From SKVR01 sp964491395 (lineage in GTDB: Bacteria > Bacteroidota > Bacteroidia > Bacteroidales > UBA7960): a stretch of DNA of 64,000 nt. Shown one piece after another: positions 27,454-37,100 of the stretch (position 1 is its first letter; each line of letters opens with the position of its first letter). The DNA is taken from positions 1 through 64,000 of the forward strand of contig CAZBGI010000001.1 in NCBI GenBank assembly GCA_964491395.1, read 5' to 3'. The position numbers and the translations under genes were made by a program. A model generated the notes under the pieces. The model was not told where the DNA came from. It did no database searches and saw only the letters and a program-made list of their open reading frames with translations.

Positions 27454-29481
27454 ATGCCATTTAAAATCCAGTCAGAATTTCAGCCTACCGGTGATCAACC
27501 TGAAGCCATCAGGCAGCTTACCGAAGGCCTGAATGCAGATATTCCATTCCAGACCTTACTGGGAGTTACAGGCTCGGGAAAGACTTTTACCATTGCCAAT
27601 GTGGTAGAAAAAATACAACGCCCCACAATAGTATTAAGTCATAACAAAACCCTTGCCGCCCAGCTATATGGAGAATTCAAGCAATTCTTCCCTGACAATG
27701 CTGTAGAATACTTTGTTTCATACTATGATTATTATCAGCCTGAAGCCTTTATTCCCACCACCAATACGTATATAGAAAAAGATCTTTCCATCAATGATGA
27801 AATTGAGAAGCTACGCCTGAGTGCTTCCAGTGCCCTGCTGTCAGGACGAAGGGATGTGCTGGTGGTAAGCTCGGTTTCCTGCATTTATGGCATTGGCAAC
27901 CCTGATGATTTTAATGAAAACATTATCCGAATCAGCCGGGGGGATATCATCAGCCGCAACAAGTTGCTGCATCAATTGGTAGGCAGCCTTTACAGCCGCA
28001 CACAAGTTGATTTCACCCGGGGAACATTCAGGGTAAAGGGCGATACGGTAGATGTATTTCCGGCCTATGCGGATCATGCTTTCCGCGTAATTTTCTGGGA
28101 TGATGAAATTGAAACCCTGGAAAGTTTTGACCCCGTCACGGGCCACAAGCTGGATAGCTTTGATCAGATTGCTATTTATCCGGCCAATATATTTGTTACC
28201 TCCAAAGAGAGGATGTCTCATGCGATAAGGCAGATTCAGGATGATCTGGTAAAACAGGTAGAATATTTTAATGATATTGGCAGACCACTGGAGGCAAAGC
28301 GACTGGAAGACCGGGTTAACTATGATCTTGAGATGATTCGTGAGTTGGGCTACTGCTCGGGTATCGAGAACTACTCGCGTTATTTCGACGGCCGGAAGCA
28401 AGGTTCACGTCCCTTCTGCCTGCTGGATTTCTTTCCCGAAGATTATCTTATGGTCATTGATGAAAGTCATGTCACCGTACCGCAGATTCACGCCATGTAC
28501 GGGGGTGACCGATCGAGAAAAAAAACCCTGGTGGAATATGGTTTCAGGCTGCCCGCAGCCATGGATAACAGACCCTTGAAGTTTGATGAATTTGAAAACA
28601 TCCTCAACCAGGTCATTTTTGTCAGTGCTACTCCTGCTGATTACGAGCTCAACAAATCGGAAGGAGTTGTTGTGGAGCAGCTTATCAGACCCACAGGATT
28701 GCTGGAACCTGTAATAGAAATAAAACCCAGCCTCAACCAGATTGACGATTTGCTGCATCAGATAAGCACAAGGACCCCAAAAGGAGAAAGAACCCTGGTA
28801 ACCACGCTTACCAAAAGAATGGCTGAAGAATTGAATAAATATCTCGAAAACGCGGGTATCAAAACACGGTACATCCACTCGGATGTAGATACGGTAGAAA
28901 GGGTGGAAATCCTTCGTGACCTGAGGCTGGGAGTGATAGATGTGCTGATTGGAGTGAACCTGCTACGGGAAGGACTTGATTTGCCGGAGGTTTCCCTTGT
29001 TGCCATTCTGGATGCCGATAAAGAAGGTTTCCTGCGATCAGAAAGATCATTGACACAAACAGCAGGAAGAGCTGCCCGTAATGTCAATAGCAAGGTTATT
29101 ATGTATGCCGATAAAATCACCGACTCGATGCAAAAGACCATTGATGAAACCAACCGGAAACGAGAAAAGCAGCTTCAATACAATGAAGAAAATAACATTA
29201 CTCCTGAACAAATCAAAAAATCTGTAGAATCTATCCATGGTCAGACTTCGGTAGCAGATACGCGCACCAAAGCATCCCAGGCCTATATTGAAAAAGAAGA
29301 GGTAGACATTGCTGCCGATCCGGTAATACAATACATGGGCAAAGAACAACTGCAAAAAGCCATGAACAATACCAGAAGACAAATGGAGAAAGCGGCAAAA
29401 GCTCTCGATTTTGTCGAAGCGGCAAAACTGCGCGACGAAATGTTTGCACTGGAAAAGGTTTTCAAGGAAAAATTTATGTAA
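27454..29481 (+). CDS. uvrB: Excinuclease ABC subunit UvrB
   Basis: 675 residues from the ATG at 27454, the usual UvrB length, beginning MPFKIQSEFQPTGDQPEAI. It has Walker A GVTGSGKTFT, the beta-hairpin YYDYYQPEAF that inserts between DNA strands, DESHVTVPQ (motif II), SATPADYE, the helicase motifs around SDVDTVERVEI and NLLREGLDLPEVSLV, then QTAGRAARN. It ends with the UVR domain (AAKALDFVEAAKLRDEM) that binds UvrC. UvrB verifies DNA damage delivered by UvrA and positions UvrC for the two incisions of nucleotide excision repair. It is cytoplasmic. uvrA and uvrC are not in the window. Confidence 0.97.
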   Translation: MPFKIQSEFQPTGDQPEAIRQLTEGLNADIPFQTLLGVTGSGKTFTIANVVEKIQRPTIVLSHNKTLAAQLYGEFKQFFPDNAVEYFVSYYDYYQPEAFIPTTNTYIEKDLSINDEIEKLRLSASSALLSGRRDVLVVSSVSCIYGIGNPDDFNENIIRISRGDIISRNKLLHQLVGSLYSRTQVDFTRGTFRVKGDTVDVFPAYADHAFRVIFWDDEIETLESFDPVTGHKLDSFDQIAIYPANIFVTSKERMSHAIRQIQDDLVKQVEYFNDIGRPLEAKRLEDRVNYDLEMIRELGYCSGIENYSRYFDGRKQGSRPFCLLDFFPEDYLMVIDESHVTVPQIHAMYGGDRSRKKTLVEYGFRLPAAMDNRPLKFDEFENILNQVIFVSATPADYELNKSEGVVVEQLIRPTGLLEPVIEIKPSLNQIDDLLHQISTRTPKGERTLVTTLTKRMAEELNKYLENAGIKTRYIHSDVDTVERVEILRDLRLGVIDVLIGVNLLREGLDLPEVSLVAILDADKEGFLRSERSLTQTAGRAARNVNSKVIMYADKITDSMQKTIDETNRKREKQLQYNEENNITPEQIKKSVESIHGQTSVADTRTKASQAYIEKEEVDIAADPVIQYMGKEQLQKAMNNTRRQMEKAAKALDFVEAAKLRDEMFALEKVFKEKFM

Positions 29482-29607
29482 TTTAGATTGTTGAAATTAC
29501 AAAAAATTTGGATTTTCATTTGAAGGTATCCTGATTTTTGTGATCCCTATTATTATATTGCAACAAAATACTTTAACCCAATCAATATTTAACATATTCA
29601 TAAAAAA

Positions 29608-30288
29608 ATGGAAATACCCAAACTACTCTCAAAACACAAAGAAGAGTTCTCTCCGATATTCAAGCCCGCACTCAACAAGGAGAATACACTATTTATGGAC
29701 TTCAGCTCTGACAATAATGAAATGAAGAAAATCGATTTTACCGATGAGAAGGCCATGAGTGAGTTTGTTTTCAACAAGATGATAGCCTCTGACAAGCTGT
29801 ATGGTTATGGTGGATACCTGGAAGACAGGGAGCTTTACAAGCGCAGCCCCGTTTTTTATATTTCCGCAAAAGAAAGCCGGAGTATTCACCTGGGTATAGA
29901 TATCTGGACACAGGCTGAAAAACCGGTATATTGCCCGCTGGATGGCAAAGTGCATAGCTTTAAAAACAATATCAGGTATGGAGATTATGGCCCAACCATT
30001 ATTCTTGAACACCAATTGGAGAAAGAGGTATTTTATACGCTTTACGGACATCTAAGCAAAGAGTCTCTCAACGGGTTGTATCCGGGCAAATCTATAGAAA
30101 AGGGGGAGATTCTGGCCTATGTGGGCGATTCAACAATAAACGGAAACTGGCCTCCTCACCTGCATTTTCAGATAATAACAGACATGAAAGAATATGATGG
30201 AGATTACCCCGGGGTGTGTTCCAGGGCGGATATCGATCTGTACAAAGAGCTTTGTCCTGATCCCATCTCCTTTTTCTCCTTTGAATAA
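29608..30288 (+). CDS. M23 family metallopeptidase without signal peptide
   Basis: A 226-residue protein with a LytM/M23 fold: HLGIDIW supplies the first zinc His and Asp, YGHLS follows, and PPHLHFQI supplies the HxH motif. The zinc-binding set is therefore complete. Most M23 proteins cut peptidoglycan cross-bridges outside the cytoplasm, but this one starts MEIPKLLSKHKEEFSPIF with no signal peptide or membrane helix. It is either cytoplasmic with another substrate or exported by an unrecognised route. The next gene follows closely but appears to have its own promoter. Confidence 0.85.
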   Translation: MEIPKLLSKHKEEFSPIFKPALNKENTLFMDFSSDNNEMKKIDFTDEKAMSEFVFNKMIASDKLYGYGGYLEDRELYKRSPVFYISAKESRSIHLGIDIWTQAEKPVYCPLDGKVHSFKNNIRYGDYGPTIILEHQLEKEVFYTLYGHLSKESLNGLYPGKSIEKGEILAYVGDSTINGNWPPHLHFQIITDMKEYDGDYPGVCSRADIDLYKELCPDPISFFSFE

Positions 30289-30306
30289 GCCGGAAGCCGC
30301 TTTTTT
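30287..30306 (+). terminator. Weak candidate terminator after the M23 gene
   Basis: AGCCGGAAGCCGCT can fold into a short bulged stem and is followed by TTTTTTG. It sits directly on the stop of the M23 gene and just before the next promoter. The stem is weak. Confidence 0.35.
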
Positions 30307-30307
30307 G

Positions 30308-30338
30308 TTGTATAAACTCAAATAAAATAATAGTTTTG
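30308..30338 (+). promoter_or_regulatory. Promoter of the alpha-oxoamine synthase gene
   Basis: TTG at 30308-30310, a 20-base spacer, then TAGTTTTG at 30331-30338 (full TAnnTTTG match). It lies 38 bases before the preferred GTG start at 30376. Confidence 0.55.
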
Positions 30339-30375
30339 CAACTCCAATTTTTTGTTACTAAAAGAATCACAGACT

Positions 30376-31635
30376 GTGGACATATTTGATAAAACTACAC
30401 AAAACATGGGCCCATTGGGTCAATATGCTGATCGTATACATGGTTATTTTGCCTTCCCCAAACTTGAAGGCGACATTTCCAACCGGATGAAATTTCGCGG
30501 CAAAGAAAAGCTGGTTTGGAGCTTAAACAATTACCTGGGTCTGGCCAACCACCCTGAAATTCGCAAAGTAGATGCCGAAGCTTCCCGTGATTATGGCCTG
30601 GCACTTCCTATGGGAGCACGCATGATGTCGGGACAGACGGACCTGCATGAACAACTGGAAAATGAGCTGGCGGCTTTTGTAGGAAAAGAATCAGCCTACC
30701 TGCTCAATTATGGCTATCAGGGTATGGTATCTATCATTGACGCCATGGTAAACAGAAAAGATGTGATTGTTTACGACTCTGAGTCGCATGCATGTATTGT
30801 AGATGGAGTAAGGCTTCATATGGGAAAACGCTTTGTTTTTCCCCATAACAATATCGAAAACCTGAAGAAGCAACTGGAACGAGCTACCAAGGTAACGCGC
30901 GAAACCGGTGGCGGAATTCTGGTGATAACCGAAGGAGTATTTGGAATGTCGGGCGACCTTGGCAAGCTGGATGAAATCGTAGCCCTGAAAAAGCAGTATA
31001 ATTTCCGCTTGCTGGTAGATGATGCCCACGGATTTGGGACCATGGGCCCGACAGGAGCTGGCGTGGGTGAGCATCTGGGAGTAAATGATGGTATCGACAT
31101 TTACTTTGGCACTTTTGCCAAAGCCATGGCATCCATTGGCGCTTTTGTGGCTTCTACCAAAGAAGTAATATATTTCCTGATGTACAACATGCGCAGCCAG
31201 ATCTTTGCCAAATCACTCCCTATGCCTTTGGTAGTGGGAGCATTGAAAAGGCTGGATATGGTACGAAAAAATCCCGGGATGCGTGAAAACCTGTGGAAAA
31301 TCACCAACGCTTTGCAAAAAGGATTGCGCGAACGGGGTTTTAATTTAGGAAACACCGAATCTCCGGTTACCCCGGTTTTTCTCTCCGGAGAAGCAAGCGA
31401 AGGCACCAACCTGGCCTACGACCTCCGGGAAAACTTTAATATTTTCTGCTCTGTTGTGGGTTACCCGGTAGTGCCCAAAGGTGTAATTATCATCAGGATT
31501 ATCCCCACTGCGGTGCATACCCTTGATGATGTGGAGTATACCCTGGAGGCATTCAGCACCATTAAAAAGAACCTTGACGAGGGCAAATACTCTTCAGGAC
31601 AAATCGTCGATATTCAGGAATCCAAAGAAGCTTAG
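30376..31635 (+). CDS. PLP-dependent alpha-oxoamine synthase (serine palmitoyltransferase-like)
   Basis: 419 residues from GTG 30376 (DIFDKTTQNMGPLG), the start that agrees with relatives I recall; a TTG at 30352 would add eight residues. It is a fold-type I PLP enzyme of the alpha-oxoamine synthase family: NNYLGLANHPE, the substrate-loop ARMMSGQTDLHEQLE, DSESHACIVDG, DDAHGFGTMGP with the PLP-ring Asp and His, and GTFAKAMAS with the Schiff-base lysine (K249). The family condenses an acyl thioester with an amino acid and releases CO2. In Bacteroidota, members make the backbone of sphingolipids (serine) or sulfonolipids (cysteate). The sequence alone does not settle the amino acid; 2-amino-3-ketobutyrate ligase and BioF are less likely. 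Confidence 0.85.
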   Translation: MDIFDKTTQNMGPLGQYADRIHGYFAFPKLEGDISNRMKFRGKEKLVWSLNNYLGLANHPEIRKVDAEASRDYGLALPMGARMMSGQTDLHEQLENELAAFVGKESAYLLNYGYQGMVSIIDAMVNRKDVIVYDSESHACIVDGVRLHMGKRFVFPHNNIENLKKQLERATKVTRETGGGILVITEGVFGMSGDLGKLDEIVALKKQYNFRLLVDDAHGFGTMGPTGAGVGEHLGVNDGIDIYFGTFAKAMASIGAFVASTKEVIYFLMYNMRSQIFAKSLPMPLVVGALKRLDMVRKNPGMRENLWKITNALQKGLRERGFNLGNTESPVTPVFLSGEASEGTNLAYDLRENFNIFCSVVGYPVVPKGVIIIRIIPTAVHTLDDVEYTLEAFSTIKKNLDEGKYSSGQIVDIQESKEA

Positions 31636-32011
31636 TGATTGTTCTTTGCACAACCTTGGGCACCGACTTACCCTTCTGCCGCAAGAGCGCACGGTTGATA
31701 CACTTCTAAACCCGGGACGACGCTCCATAGCCCTGCAGCCATGTTGCTTTGCCCCGGGCCTGGTTTTCAGTGCCCTTCAGGCATAGCTTTCCGGCAACTT
31801 TGCTTTGCTATAATTCTGCCATTCCCCTGATGAGTCGAGGCAAGGATACAGAATGTCCTATTCTTTTTACAATCTGCATTCGGAATAATCCTACTCTTTT
31901 TCTCCAGTTTTTCATTCTCCATCACCTATCTTACGTCTTCGGTCTTCGGTATTCCGCGTATCCCTTCCTGCTTAGATCTTTTATTCACCAACAGAACTCC
32001 ATTATCTTCTC
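31636..32011. other. Convergent intergenic region without a recognised gene
   Basis: 376 bases between the oxoamine synthase and the end of the PAS kinase. The strand composition is mixed, the short frames present look random, and no hairpin or repeat beyond a CTTCGGT-CTTCGGT doublet is seen. Confidence 0.5.
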
Positions 32012-33733
32012 CTACTCTCCAGGCGGAACCATGATGACAAACTCAGCACCATTGCGCAGGTTATTGACACTAATCTTTCCGTTCATATTACGCTCGATGA
32101 TGGTTTTTGACATGTAAAGCCCTACCCCGGTTCCTTGCCCTTGTTCTTTGGTGGTAAAGTAAGGTTCGAATATTTTATGAATGATCGCAGGGTCAATTCC
32201 CCCTCCGTTGTCAATAATTTTTAAAACGGCAAAATCTTTCTCCCGGTAGCCCGAAAGCCTGATAACCGGATGAGAGATTTTTCTTTCACCGAGGACATCC
32301 TTTGCATTATTGATTATATTGAGCAAAACCTGTGCAAACTCACTGGAGTATCCATACAATACAAGTTCTTTGTCTATTTCTGTAATGAGACGAATTCCGG
32401 AGTTTTTCAAGGTAGCATCCAGGAAAGAAACCGAGGTTTTCACCACTTCCTCCATGGTAAACTCTTGTTTCTCCTTGTTGGGTTTAAAAAAATTCCTGAA
32501 ATCATCAATCGTCCCTGACATGTGTTGAAGTACAGCCTTAATATTCTTCTCGCTTCGGGAAATATAATCCTCATCAATTTCTCCAAAGCGCAAAGCATCT
32601 GTGAGATCATATACCATTAATCCAATGGCATTGAGGGGTTGACGCCACTGATGGGCAATATTTCCTATCATTTCACCCATGGCAGCCTGGCGCGATTGTA
32701 AAAGCATCAATTCATCTTTCTCCCGGTTTTTTTTAACCTCCACCTCTACCTGGTTTTCCAGGTTTTCGTTGAGTTCCTGTAATAACTCTTTTTGGAGTTT
32801 CAGTTGTCCTTCTGCCTTTTTTCTGCTTTCTACTTCCTTGTTCAAATTCTCATTCAGTGTTTTATATTCCCAATTGGAGACTTCCATCTCCATGAGCGTC
32901 TTTTCCAGTTTTTCCTCTATCCGCTTTCTTTCCGTAATTTCTTCTTTAATGGCAAGGTATTCCAGCACGTTTCCTTCTTCATCTTTTATGGGGGTAATGG
33001 TAGCAGACTCCCAGTAATAACCTCCCTTTTTGTTTTTGTTTTTAAACTCGCCTTTCCAGACGTTGCCTGCAACAATGGTTTTCCATAAATCCTTGTAATA
33101 TTCATCAGGCTGTTCCCCTGATTTTAAAATACGAGGATTCTGCATATAAGCCTCTTCGAAAGTATAACCGGTAGTCTGTTCAAATCGTGGATTGGCGAAA
33201 ATAATGTTACCATCCAGATTGGTAATAACAATGGTATTGGCACTTTGCATAACCGCTGCTTCCAGCCTTTTGAACAAAATGCTGTCATGCATATTCCCCG
33301 GGTGGTATGTATCCATGGCATCCTGCAATACTTTCATTCTTTTTTTTAAACTCTCTTCCGCAGAAACATCGTTGAAACTGAGCATGATCAGATCTGCCTG
33401 GTCAGCAGGAAATGTGAGGTTGGCCAAAAGGCTTTTTCCAGGTTGCCCGGGAGCTTTACAGGCAAAAGCAATGTTATCAACTTTCCCGCTTTTCAGCATA
33501 CCGGATAATTTCCGGGAAATGAGCGTAAACAAATCAGGATCAACGAGTTCAGCCAGTGGCAACTGAGAAGAGCCTAAAGGGTTGCAATGGAGAAGATCGG
33601 AGGCCCGGGGATTCATATACACCACCAAATATTCTTTTGTAAAAACCATCACCGGAAAAGGTAAGGCATCGAGAAAAGAATCAGGAAGAAAACTGTTTTT
33701 ATTCGGGGAAAGATCGTAATTAGTGATTTTCAT
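32012..33733 (-). CDS. PAS domain sensor histidine kinase (intact)
   Basis: 573 residues from the ATG at 33733, which overlaps the HPt stop by 14 bases; an upstream in-frame start would overlap that gene by 74. It has an N-terminal PAS-like region (about 15-125), a PAS-PAC domain (about 155-270), a long coiled coil (270-345), a DHp helix GNIAHQWRQPLN with phospho-accepting H361, and a complete ATPase: LLNIINNAKD, DNGGGIDP and GQGTGVGLYMS. There is no membrane helix, so it is a soluble sensor. It has no receiver, and its natural partner may be the receiver of the TPR protein encoded two genes upstream in the same operon. Confidence 0.9.
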   Translation of the reverse strand: MKITNYDLSPNKNSFLPDSFLDALPFPVMVFTKEYLVVYMNPRASDLLHCNPLGSSQLPLAELVDPDLFTLISRKLSGMLKSGKVDNIAFACKAPGQPGKSLLANLTFPADQADLIMLSFNDVSAEESLKKRMKVLQDAMDTYHPGNMHDSILFKRLEAAVMQSANTIVITNLDGNIIFANPRFEQTTGYTFEEAYMQNPRILKSGEQPDEYYKDLWKTIVAGNVWKGEFKNKNKKGGYYWESATITPIKDEEGNVLEYLAIKEEITERKRIEEKLEKTLMEMEVSNWEYKTLNENLNKEVESRKKAEGQLKLQKELLQELNENLENQVEVEVKKNREKDELMLLQSRQAAMGEMIGNIAHQWRQPLNAIGLMVYDLTDALRFGEIDEDYISRSEKNIKAVLQHMSGTIDDFRNFFKPNKEKQEFTMEEVVKTSVSFLDATLKNSGIRLITEIDKELVLYGYSSEFAQVLLNIINNAKDVLGERKISHPVIRLSGYREKDFAVLKIIDNGGGIDPAIIHKIFEPYFTTKEQGQGTGVGLYMSKTIIERNMNGKISVNNLRNGAEFVIMVPPGE

Positions 33734-34115
33734 TATTTTGTTGTTCAACAGGCAAGAATACTTCAACATTGATAACCTCTGAGGTCTGGTCAAAAACGTT
33801 TTTCAGGTTCTCCAGGTATTTCATCGAATTTTGAAACTCCTTCTCTTTGTTTAAACTGTCCATCTGTTTCAAAACCTCAAACATTCTGGTACAGCCAATA
33901 GTACCACAAAGACCTTTCAGGGTGTGAACAGCCGTATAATACTGGTCGAAATTTTTATCCTGTACGCAGGATTCCAGCTCAGATAGCAATTCCTGCGAAT
34001 CATCAATGAAGCTGTGAAAAAGTTCAGCCAGAAATACAGGATTTGAAGCGGTACTTTTTTTCAGCATCGAAAAAGTGGTTGGGTTGATAAATGGATATTG
34101 ATCAAATTGAGCCAT
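33720..34115 (-). CDS. Free-standing HPt phosphotransfer protein
   Basis: A 131-residue all-helical protein. The HPt signature AVHTLKGLCGTIGC carries the phospho-accepting H64 and the Lys and Gly residues typical of the motif. It should shuttle a phosphoryl group between receiver domains. It is encoded 26 bases after the TPR hybrid protein, which has a good receiver but no working kinase core, and overlaps the PAS kinase gene. The three genes look like one translationally coupled phosphorelay operon. Confidence 0.88.
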   Translation of the reverse strand: MAQFDQYPFINPTTFSMLKKSTASNPVFLAELFHSFIDDSQELLSELESCVQDKNFDQYYTAVHTLKGLCGTIGCTRMFEVLKQMDSLNKEKEFQNSMKYLENLKNVFDQTSEVINVEVFLPVEQQNNENH

Positions 34116-34141
34116 ACTTCATGCTATAATCAGGCAATAAA

Positions 34142-37100
34142 TTACCTTAGTGTTTTTTTTATAGATTTTCTTTTGTGTTGCCCTTTCCAGATGTTTATTT
34201 TCTCATACAATTCAGCTGCGTTAATGGGCTTACTGATAAAGTCATTGACACCGGCGTCGAAGTATGCATCTTTATCCTCATCCAGCACATTGGCAGAAAG
34301 AGCAATAACCGGAGGATACGTTTTGGATTCGAGTTTCATCACCTGGAGGGTTTCTTTTCCGTCCATCACAGGCATAACCATATCAAGCAGAATAACGTCA
34401 AACTCCTGATTGCTCATCAGCTCCAGGGCCTCCTTGCCATTGCTGGCCATTACCGTGTTGCATTTGGCATGGGCCAGCATGAGCTTCAGTACTTTCTGAT
34501 TGATCTTTTGATCTTCTACGCACAATACTTTCGTCCCTTTTATGCTATCCAGTACTTTCTCAGCTGATGCCTCGGGCTGTTTCTTTTCTTTCAATACTTT
34601 ATCGGAAGGCATTTCAATGAAAAAGGTAAAATAGAAAATCGTTCCTTTGTCGTCAGAATGTTCCACACCCATACTTCCTTCCAGCATATCCACAAGTTTC
34701 CGGGATATGGTAAGCCCTACACTGGTAGTATCTTTCTTTTGCAGGTTGATTTCGTCCTGCAGGCGCGAGGATTTCAACAGGGTTTGGATGTAAGAGCTGT
34801 CTATATGACAATGCTTGTGATAAACTTCCACCAAAAGCAGCGCCCTGTTTTCGACAGTGCTTTCCAGCTTAAATTCAATATTCACGGTACCCTTGTCAAC
34901 GTTTTCTGCCACAATTGATACCAGGTTGGTAATTATCTGGTACAAGCGTGACTGGTCTGAAATTATTTGTTGGGGAATATCAGGTTGAATCGTAATATTC
35001 AGTTGAATTTCTTTGGAGCGCGTAAGGGCTGTAAACAATGACGAAATCTTATCTGAGAGTTGATTAAGAGAAAACAAGCTGTTATTGAGTCTGAATTTAC
35101 CCGCTTCTATTCTCTGTAAATCGAGGATGTTGTTAATGGTATTAAGCAATCCCATACTGGAATCTTTAATGGTTTTGGCCAGTTCCATCTGCTCCTTATT
35201 CAGTCCGGAGTTGAAAAGAAAATCCACCATTCCCAGGATTCCGGTAATGGGGGTTCTCATTTCGTAACTCATATTGGCCAGCACCTGTTGTTTGGCTTCC
35301 GAGGTTTTTAAAGCAATTTCAGCATGGTGCTGCAGTTCCTGGGTATATTTTTGCTCGGTAATATCCTGGACAGTGTAAACACAACTTACCTTTTCTTTCT
35401 TTTCATTGCGGATGATTTTCCCGCTGGAGAACATGTATTTCACCGATCCCTGGTGGGTGATAACCCGGTAGTTGACTGTGATATTGCGCTCTGCCTCTTT
35501 CTTTAACAAATTCTTTTCAAAATTCAAAAAGACTTCTTTGTCGTCGGGATGAATTATCTCAAGCAACCTGGAATAATCAAAGAATTTCCTTCTTTCGGGT
35601 GAAATATCCAGGATATCGAACAATGTTTCAGAAAAGAAGCAATCATCCGATTGTAAATATTTTTCCCAGTTTCCGATTTTTGCAATGCGCTGCACCTCTT
35701 CGAGGCGATCCTGATTCTCACGCAAAACTTTTTCCAGGTTCTTGGATTCAATGATCTGGCCAAATTTTTCCGAAACATTCTTCAGCAAAATCTTCTCGCT
35801 GAAGTGGAACGGGTCTTTATTCACATTGGGCTTTTCTTCCAGGTACACTACTTTAATAAAACCCAATTTCTTTTTTTGCACTTTAATGGGAACTGAATAA
35901 GACCAGTTGGTATCCCGGAAATTTCTGGAACAATATGTTTTTTTATCAAAAACAATCTGCACACCAATATCATGGCTATATTTGAGTCCAACAGGAATAA
36001 TCTCCAGAGACTTTTCCATGATTTCCTCAAAAGTAATCCCCGGCACTCCGGATATATCGGTAATGTCATACAGGCAATTGAGCTGCTTTATTTTTTGGTT
36101 CAGGCTGGTGGTGAGTTCACTATAGGTTTGTTCTGATTTCTTTTTTTCTGTAACATCAGAAATGAGCGCCACACAACCTTTGGCATTCAGATTCTCATCC
36201 AGAATGGGGGCAGAACTTAAATTGGCCCACATTACATCTTCGGCCACGTTCTTCATTTTAATCTCGTAGTGGTCAGATATACCCATTTTCTGCAGTTCAA
36301 CCTTTTCAAGGAAAAGTTTCTCATCTTCCGGGGTCAGCAAAAACTTCTCGAAAGGACTACCGATAAGCTGATTTTTGTTGTTGGCTCCCAAAACCTTACA
36401 TGCTTTGAGATTGACAAATTCGATGATATTGTTCTCATTGAGTACAATTAACCCTTCATTAAGGGTTTTTATCAGGGTTTGATAATTCTCCTCACTTTGT
36501 CGCAGAGCTTTTTCTGTTATGACCTTATCCTGCAATGTACTTTTGAGTCGTTCAATATGTTTTCGTTTCTCCTTAAATCTTTTGAACATCAGAATGGAGA
36601 AGAGCCCCAGAAAAATCAAAAACAGGATGACAATAATCAGGATGAAAACATGTCGCTCCAACCTGAAGCGGTAGAGCTCTTCGTTGCGTTGAGCATCAGT
36701 TACTTTTTCGTTGAAATAAGAGATACGGTTGAGAAGCTGGGTTTTGTAGATTTGTTGATTGTACTTGGTATACAGTTGCAGATATCGGTAAGATTCCTCC
36801 AGGTTGCCCATGGAATCATAAATCTGTGAGAGGGTATAATAATTTTCGCGCATAAAATCCTTGATTCCCACTTCTTCGGCAATATCAAGGCTTTGTTGAA
36901 TATGCTTCAAACCCTCCTGGTAATTTCCTTTTTTATGATACACCAGGCCGATATTTCGCAATATAACTGCCTTCAAACCCACAATATTAACTTCTTCCAA
37001 AAGCCCGAAAGCAGCTGAATAATGAAATAAGGCAGTATCAAATTCTTCCTGTTCGCGGTATATATTTCCAATATTGTTATTCAGCGAAGCAATATGATGC

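Noticed and set aside
31636..32011. Possible small gene or RNA after the oxoamine synthase
   Set aside because: Frames present lack protein-like composition and no stable hairpin was found.
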